Source: Physcia stellaris (lineage: Eukaryota; Ascomycota; Lecanoromycetes; Caliciales; Physciaceae). Taken from it: 52,028 bases of DNA. The notes beneath the pieces were generated by a model. It was not told the DNA's origin, searched no databases, and worked only from the letters and a program-made list of their open reading frames with translations. Below are positions 45,024 through 52,028 of this stretch, in pieces. Both the position numbers and the translations under genes were made by a program. Location of the stretch: NCBI GenBank assembly GCA_018902385.1, contig JABSSW010000087.1, positions 1 to 52,028 of the forward strand, written 5' to 3'. Numbering within the stretch: position 1 is the first letter of the stretch; every line of letters begins with the position of its first letter.

Positions 45024-46809
45024 TCTAGGACCTCACATGTGATTTACGATAACTCGACGAGAGAGAGTAAATCTTGCTAATCTTCCGTTCGATACTGACA
45101 TAAATCGTCAATTCACAGCCGTGGAAAATTATTGATATGGTCATGAGACTACTGCACTAAGATACGCTATGGCAATCAGTGAGATAGTTGAATGCCATCT
45201 TTTCCGGAACCAAAAGGCTATATCATGCCAGATGAATCACGTCTTGTTTCTTTCGTATCACGTTGGGAGGTCGTCAAATCAAACAACATGCAAGCGAGCC
45301 TCGACAAAATGCCTCGCGTCATCCTTTACTACTGTTACCATTGGTAATCACTGAGCCAACGCTGTAGTTCTTCCGATGCTGATAAGGCTCCAATTGCCTT
45401 TAATGAACGTGTAGATTCAGAGTACGACAGTCAGAGCATGAGATTCGTGAATTAGCACCAGGCCCAATTAAGCCTTCGTTTTCTACTACAGTCGTTCATA
45501 CAATGGCTTCGCTCAAACAATCAATAAGCCGCGTTCAGATCATATGTTAAGCGCCAATTGTGGTAGCTAATACCTGATTACTCGCTCACCGAAGTATGGA
45601 TGACCTCTAGGGAAGCTACATACAAATTGAGAAATGACGGTCGATGCCATGTGAACATCTCAAAACGATAGGCGAGTAGCTCTCGAGAAATTGCTTCACC
45701 TTGTGGAACAGTTAGCGAATCATCGTAAACGCGCAAAGGATTATTGAACGACGGAATGGCAAAATGGTCGTCCACGCGATCTACTTGAAAAGACGATTGC
45801 TTTATCGACAAGTTCAGAAGTTGGTGAAATTTCCGTCAATACGATCCTGAGCACGCTGCATTGCCCTGGGGGCTCTTCCCTTTTGTGCTACCTCTATCTC
45901 TCAAGAATATCACGCGGCTTTGAATGTCTGCGTACCATGTATTGTGTCTGGAAATTGCGGCTATGATATCCAGCGCCGATAATCTTACCCCGTTGGATTG
46001 AACACCATCAGCGACTGATTGGCGCTGCATTGAAATTCGATGTGCAACGACGTCTCAGGCGAAAATCGAGATTAAATTTTGTGGGGCAACAGGAAAGGAT
46101 ACTTAATTCGTAAGAGGACGAAGCAGGAAATTGGCTCTCGATCATGTCAACTTATCTACGAAACCAGAACAGTGCAACACATGAGGTTCATCTGATGTCG
46201 AGCATGGCGACATTGACTCTTTGGCCGAGAACAACATCAAAAAAATGAAGCTTCAAGGTTAGAAAATTGCTGGACCTAAGAATTCTACAATGTGCACAGG
46301 ATATCCTTGACTCCGTAAGATGTGGTGCTCTGGGCCACTCAGGTTCGAGTTTAAGATTACCGGTATTGGCTTCGCCCTCTACGAGCCGTTCTTCGAGCTC
46401 GGAAACAGACAAAGCCAAAACACCACTGGTAGGGTAACGAACGCCATCCTTCTCAATACACCCAGTACCAGCCAACAAAGCTCGCGTCTCCTCGCAGGCG
46501 TCGAAGACGTTACTGATCGTTCAGGAAAACATATATGATGCCATCATGTTCGAATGTTACCGCGCTGCGGAACTCAGACCGTGTCTTCAGCTTCGCTTGC
46601 ACTACGCCTCTCTAACCTACGTATTTGAATCGATTCGTGAACTCTGGCCAGAACCTTGTCATCTCTTTCTCTGTCGGTGTTCTCACATGAGCTTGGACAT
46701 ATTCATCATTGAGACTTTGCATCATACTTTCGCCTTGTCCAGCTTCTTATACGATGCCATGATTGTGTGAGATCCGTGGGTGACTAGATAACTCCGCTGA
46801 GGTTGTTCG
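45024..46809. other. No confident gene; possible minus-strand relics
   Basis: Minus frames at 46,188-46,478 (96 codons, with a CIEKDGVRYPTSGVLAL segment) and around 46,560-46,770 look more protein-like than chance, with segments such as EKEMTRFWPEFTNRFKYVG. They are short, in different frames and cannot be assigned. They could be remnants of another gene decayed like its neighbours. Confidence 0.35.
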
Positions 46810-47575
46810 TCATTTGTGATCAAGGGCATCAAGCACGGAAACCAGCCATCCATTATGATCTTTGAAATTGGCTTCGCTGACGGAGTTTATCGGTGTAAGT
46901 GAGGCCCAGACAGACTTGGTAATAAACCTCAGCTTGGAGGGCTGTTGTCCTTCTAAGGTCGCTGGAAGCAACGATTGGTATCCGGTCGCATTCACTACTT
47001 TATCGAAGTGGACTGGACTACATGTGGTAGTCCCTAAACATATACGTTCATGCTCAGAGCAGACTGAAACGACCTCGCAAGCGAGTCGAACATCAATAGA
47101 GCTAGAAGCTAGACGTTCATTCAAGTACCTCCGGAGCCTCGGACCAATGACCACGCATGGCTCCTTGAGGTCAAAAGCAGCAGTAACATTCGCCATGCAC
47201 ACCATTTGTGGATCAACCTCACAACACTCGGCAGTCTCGTAGCATACCGATCCGAAAGTGGAGCTTGAGACTTTGGAAGGGTTTCCGAATGCATCTGACA
47301 CACCATGCGCGTAAACGGATTCATCAAGACCCACAATTAGATCAGAATAAGTCTTGGAAAATTTGGAGAACGAGGCATGGCAACTTTCACGGGTCTTTTT
47401 GATCTGGGATAATGAGGTCCTCGGTGTAAACGTATGCCAAAATATCCAGAAACCCCGGACAGAGAATATCATCTCCTTTGTCGAATAAGGTGATCCTGTG
47501 TCCGTCTTTGCTAGTTCCAGCGCAAGATGGCAACCGGTCCAACCTGCGCCGATTGGCAATGCTGAAAGGAGACAT
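46810..47575 (-). pseudogene. DAO-type FAD-dependent oxidoreductase, frameshifted
   Basis: Minus strand from ATG 47,575 (MSPFSI). The FAD-binding N-terminus reads I-G-A-G-W-T-G-C-H-L-A-L-E-L-A-K (complement of about 47,505-47,553) then, in another frame, GHRITLFDKGDD, the beta-alpha-beta end with the ribose-binding acidic residue. Further frames give SGYFGIRLH and PHYPRS, then a long open part (to 46,810) with KKTRESCHASF, GPRLRRYLNERL and VVNATGYQSLLP, the N-A-T-G-Y motif of FAD oxidoreductases. Four or so 1-2-nt indels are needed, one in an A-run. Substrate unknown. It stands tail-out from the GMC pseudogene. Confidence 0.72.
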
Positions 47576-48445
47576 TCGTGGGTCGTGTTTGTTTGAGTTG
47601 CTTTCTCAATCTTGGGTTTCGTGCGGTGGTTTGAACAGTTGTTACACTGACCCGGAGTCAGGCAAAAATAAAGCCGAATGGCTTGATCGCCGGGTTTTTT
47701 ATTTTCTCGCCATGGTGACGCCAATTCTATTTTAGGGAAGGCTAGGAAAGACACCAAAAACCGCATCGAGGTTTTCATGTGTAAAAGAAAAGAGAGAACA
47801 AAATTTGAGTTTGCCAGTCTGTGGGTATGCTCGGTTATTCGGCTGATTCGTTCTTTTTGGTCAAGTCAGTGGTTTTGCAATACATCATCATGCGTCGAGG
47901 CTTAGGCTAACGTTGCTGCTCCATCAACATACATTGAGACCACGAAATTGATTGGAGATGGTTACGATGGAATCCCCGCTGCCGATTGTGCGGATTCGCA
48001 GTGGGAAAGCCGCCTCCACTAGCATGAGAGAGGCCGACGCCTTCTCAGAAAAACATAAAGAAAATAAAGAAATTGTAGCGGTCCCCCACTGATCTACATC
48101 TACACATCAGTCACAATGTCAGTTGAGATCCAGGCCGGCTCAAATTGCCACCCAGAACTTCCAGAAGATCATGACGTCTGTGGTTGAGCTAGATGGTGCA
48201 CACACCAAAGATGGCATACCGTCATTGAATATACCGAACGTCAGCAGAGGTCGATCGCTTAGTGAAAAGACTCGATGTCCAATGTCCCTAAGGCTGCCTT
48301 TGACATGTTCCCTAAACAATTTCTCTCACATTAGTCTTTTCTTGTGGTATTATTTTCGTTTGCTTGAGCCTCTGTTCAAAAGGTGAAAGGACTTCTGAAA
48401 ACTGGGGTGTGGTTCACTCATGAGCAATTATTCCAATCCAGCGCT
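47576..48445. other. Intergenic, no gene recognised
   Basis: Lies between the divergent FAD and GMC pseudogenes. A short plus frame near 48,123-48,386 is not recognisable. Any promoters would be here; no site can be named. Confidence 0.5.
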
Positions 48446-50452
48446 ATGCAGCTCATCTTATCAATTGTGTTGGTCTACCTGATATTGCCAGCACCGATAT
48501 TCTCCACCGTTCAAAAGACACAGCTCTATAGTAATTCGTTTGGAGTTCCTGGTCAACCTGCTACATTTGATTATATGTAGGCTACTCGACAATGATATTG
48601 CTGATTCATAATCTAAAAGACATTTTAGTGTTCTTGGTGCCGGCACGGCTGGATTGGCTATTGCCAGTAGACTAGCAGCGTCTCCAGATACTTCAGTGGT
48701 TGTCGTCGAGGCCGGGGATTCTATCAGATTGATAACGGTAATGGAAGTGTGGTGCCAGCATTAGCTCCTTTACAACACGTTGGATCGCTCCCCAACGACA
48801 ACCGCTCGTTGACTGGGGATTCGTGACTGCTCCTCAAGCTGTAAGATATGATCATCTAATCAAGGACAGTATAGCTGAATAGTCTTGGAAGGTGCAAACG
48901 ATCGGCGGATGCATTATGCTCGAGGCAAGACATTGGGCGGATCATCGGCTAGAAACTATCTTGCTTATCATCGGTAATGATCCCCCTGCTCTACCCGTGT
49001 GGCTAAACACTAACGATTGGTCAGCGGAACGAGTGGCTCGTACCAGCAGTGGGCAGAGCAGGTTGGGGACGACAGCTATTCTTATTGAGAACCTTCTTCC
49101 TATTTCGAGCGCAGCTGCCATTTAACGCCGCCCAACCTCGAGAAGCGGTATCCCACCAATGGTACAGTCGACTTCGATCCTTTGGTATTCAACAACACCA
49201 TAGGAGGGCCTCTGCAGATATCGTGGCCCAATTAGGCTAATCCGATTGGGACTTGGGCGCAGAACGCGCTTGCGGCGGCAGGTATGAAGGGTCTTGCCGG
49301 CTTCAATTCGTGGGAAGCTTATTGGTCATGCCTGGGTTTCCCAAACTCTGAATCCCGTGATACAACGTCGAAGCTCATCGCAAACATCTTTCCTGGATGA
49401 TGTGCGTAATACTGATATCGTGGTATATACCCAGACACTAGGGAAACGAATCTTGTTTGATTCCAATAAGACTGCAACTGGCGTCTTGTGGTTACTGGAG
49501 GGGTATCCTACTCTCAGCACTCGAAAAGAAGTTATCCTATCTGCCGGCACCTTTCAGTCTCCCCAATTGCTGATGGTATCTGGAATTGGACCCCGAAAAA
49601 CACTTGAAACCCTTAATATTACCGTCCTCTCAGACCTCCCGGGCGTTGGTCAAAATCTCTGGGATCAAGTTTACTATGGAGCCTCCTTCCGTGTCAACGT
49701 CGAAACTTCGTCCTGCGAAAACAGTGACAAAGTCTATGCCGCCCAAGTGGCTCAAGACTATCTCAACAACCAAACAGGCCCTCTCACGTCTGTAGGCGGG
49801 TTCTTTGATTCGAGTAAAGCTCCCACCTTCATACCGCCAAAATCTAACAGCAGCAACGCAAGCAAAACTAGATTCGACATTTCCAGCGGACTGGCCAGAG
49901 ATTGAATACTTGGTTGAAAACTCTTTCGATGGCAACAATTCGGAATTACACCGACATCGATCCGAACGACGGATATCAATATGCCACGATCTCCTCCGCT
50001 CTGGTTGCCCCGCTTTCCAGAGGGAACGTCAGTATCTCTAGCGCTGACGCAGGAGACCCTCCATCATCAATCCCAACTGGGTCACAGACCCTGCAGATAT
50101 CGAAATCGCCATCGTGGCTTTCAAACGGGTGAGAGAGTTGTGGACGCTGATGAACGGCACTACAATTGGGGAAGAATACTTTCCTGGTACAGCAAGTGTG
50201 AGCACTGACGAAGAAATACTCGATTTCATTCGAGGGGGTCTAATCACGCTTTGGCATGCTGCAGGCACATGCAAGATGGGGAAAGATGGGGACGCAGACG
50301 CGGTGGTGGACAACAGGGCAAGAGTAAAGGGAGTGAGTGGATTGAGGGTCGTGGATGCCAGCGTCTTCCCGCTTTTGCCACCAGGACACCCACAAGCTAC
50401 AGTCTATGCTATTGCAGAAAAGATAGCGGAGGACATTTTGATGGGCCGATGA
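48446..50452 (+). pseudogene. Secreted GMC oxidoreductase, multiply frameshifted
   Basis: Starts MQLILSIVLVYLILPAPIFS (signal peptide), then TFDYI, a 52-bp intron (about 48,578-48,629, GT...TTTTAG) and the FAD fold VLGAGTAGLAIASRLAA with VVVVEAGD. Further pieces: MHYARGKTLGGSSARNYL after a second small intron, GTFQSPQLLMVSGIGP (about 49,545-49,590, the second GMC signature), PGVGQNLWDQ, and the C-terminus LWHAAGTCKMG (catalytic His codon 50,255) with VVDASVFPLLPPGHPQATVYAIAEKIAEDIL. Total size fits the usual ~600 residues. Several 1-nt frame changes and a TAG where Tyr is expected (about 49,234) break it. FAD-dependent alcohol/sugar/polyketide oxidation is typical of the family; substrate unknown. 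Confidence 0.85.
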
Positions 50453-52028
50453 GATTAATGTCTTATCATTGACAGGCCGACAGGCAGATTGTTTTCCGTC
50501 AAGTTTCTGGTAATGTCGAAAGCAGTCTCTTTTGTGGAACGTCTTTAATGATCATTAGTAAAAATAAAAACATAGGAGTCCCGCTTTGCCGTGTTCGCCA
50601 AATGATGTGGCTAAAGCAGCTGGCTAATGCGGCAGATGGAATTTCGCCAAGCTGGCACTTCTACCCAGATTTCCAATTCTTTCTTTTATCATCCGTGCCT
50701 AGGCGAAGCCCCGAACTTCGGCCCACGACAACTTTGAGAGAGAGTTTGATTTCAGCATGGTCACGAGTCCTCACCGTGTTGTCGTGGGTCACTACGCTTA
50801 TGGTTTGGTCTCCGGTATTCTGTGAACACAACACCTTGTACCGGAGTTCGGAAACACGGTGAGGAAAGCCAGCTTTAAGGAATACGAATTGACATGTTCC
50901 TTGAAATCCATCCTGCTCATGGTTCCAAAGTCGGCCAAGCGGATTCCCAGACTGGAAACTTGAAGAGGAGTTGACTATGTTTCGAGTGTTAGTGCTCTAA
51001 ATTAATCGGCGCTCCGCCCAGGTGCTCAACGCAATCCAAATCACTAACTCATCCGCCAAACATACTCTTGATATAGCAGCTGTGCAGAAGATGAGGATCC
51101 AGGGCATCTTGGTACTCTCTCAATCCGAGTTGCTCAGGGCCGGAAAGCTAGACTGCCGACGTTTGACCGAGGATTGATTTCTTTGAGAGCTCGGCCACAA
51201 TGTAGAAGACTTGCAAGCTCGACAGTCTTGGCCCAGTACCGGCGTCTTCAACGTGGCGCCAGTATTCTTTCAAGACTTGCTAGCAGCAAGAGTTCCAGAA
51301 CATCAATCGACAGTGGCTGATCATATTGTTAATTCCTACTCCGCGTCATCCAATCAATGCCTAAGTCCAGGTGTTATTGGTTGGGCTTTTTGTTCGATTG
51401 CGCACTGAGTCCCACGCTGTTATAAGGGGATTCTTGCAAAGCGGCTCGGAGTTGGGACGATGGTGTTGGAGAGCTGCTGATCTCCGCTATGACACGATGT
51501 GGAGCTGTGGTCATGCTCCACCTTAGATGTCGGTCGTCAATGATTTCATGATGGTGGAACAAAGTCCGCGCTATTGCAATTAAGTGTGTGGAGAGCGGCT
51601 TGGGTAATATTCCATGGTGGAGAACAGGATGCTTCCGTAATCAGCACAGAGGGGCTATGTACATGGAGCTCAGGACGATACAAAAGCGAACTTGGGAAAG
51701 ATTCCGGTATGCTTTGCGGTAGAATGGGCCACGGTGCATCTGCTTCGTGAGAACTGGTACACTTGCTGATTGTTCATTCTCGATACGGATAGAGAAGCAG
51801 ATCTACATTCCAATGGCAACCATGTTGGTTGAGTCAGACACGTTTGACTGGATGGTAGAGATATCATATACATCAGCACTGCTAGTGGGACAGCAGCCTT
51901 GTTCTGGGGCTCCATTGTGGCTCTTATCGGCTCTAGGTAGACCTAAGCGAGTCTGGCTGAAATTGGAGACTTTGAGTGAATTCTTTGAACTTGGTCTGGG
52001 AGTGCTGACACTGCTTGGCCATTTAAAC
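50453..52028. other. No recognisable gene to the window end
   Basis: 1.6 kb of ordinary composition. Frames up to 104 codons (50,548-50,862, plus) and 81 codons (51,670-51,915, minus) show no domain. Hydrophobic stretches on the minus strand (about 51,080-51,100) hint at a decayed membrane protein but cannot be assigned. Confidence 0.5.

Noticed and set aside
52019-52028. Contig end as a telomere or vector junction
   Set aside because: No TTAGGG-type repeat and no vector sequence; the window simply ends.
34223-52028. tRNA or rRNA genes
   Set aside because: I looked for a T-arm GGTTCRANYCC with matching acceptor stems and for conserved rRNA words and found none convincing.

Overview
The window is nuclear DNA of a filamentous ascomycete (Pezizomycotina). 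The evidence is short GT-AG introns (54-136 bp) with CTGAC/CTAAC branch sites, a CFEM-type GPI-anchored protein, a secreted dipeptidyl-peptidase 5, GMC and FAD oxidoreductases, and Ty3/gypsy LTR retrotransposons. I cannot place it more finely.

It splits sharply near 34,150. The left two thirds is an AT-rich isochore holding no intact gene. From ~1.4 to 11.3 kb the GC content, counted on sample lines, is about 12-15% and nothing is recognisable. The rest is a pile of dead LTR elements: a minus-strand gag at the left edge (1-1,407); gypsy remnant A (11.3-14.5 kb); gypsy element B (15,500-22,127, 319/321-bp LTRs); a 3.2-kb LTR-bounded element D without pol but with a C2H2 zinc-finger reading frame (23,421-26,646, 193-bp LTRs); and gypsy element C (26,884-33,578, 252/250-bp LTRs). 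Their gag, protease, RT, RNase H and integrase motifs can still be read through many in-frame TGA stops.

The block carries a strong RIP-like C-to-T scar with an unusual context. CpT, CpC, ApG and GpG are almost erased, while CpA and CpG survive. Canonical RIP consumes CpA first. Comparing the three LTR pairs base by base supports the same rule. This is the most interesting signal in the window.

The right third has ordinary base composition. An apparently intact CFEM gene (34,223-35,295, five exons) sits at the isochore edge. It converges on an almost intact dpp5 gene (minus strand, 36,605-38,961). An SF1 helicase (40,030-42,867) is divergent from dpp5 across a 1.07-kb shared upstream region, but its 3' half is frameshifted. 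Beyond it lie a DUF4267-like membrane protein, a DAO-type FAD oxidoreductase and a GMC oxidoreductase, all broken by 1-2-nt indels, mostly in homopolymers. The final 1.6 kb has no gene I can name. The layout is a gene-sparse edge next to a heterochromatic TE block. There is no sign of an operon or of a functioning pathway linking the surviving genes.
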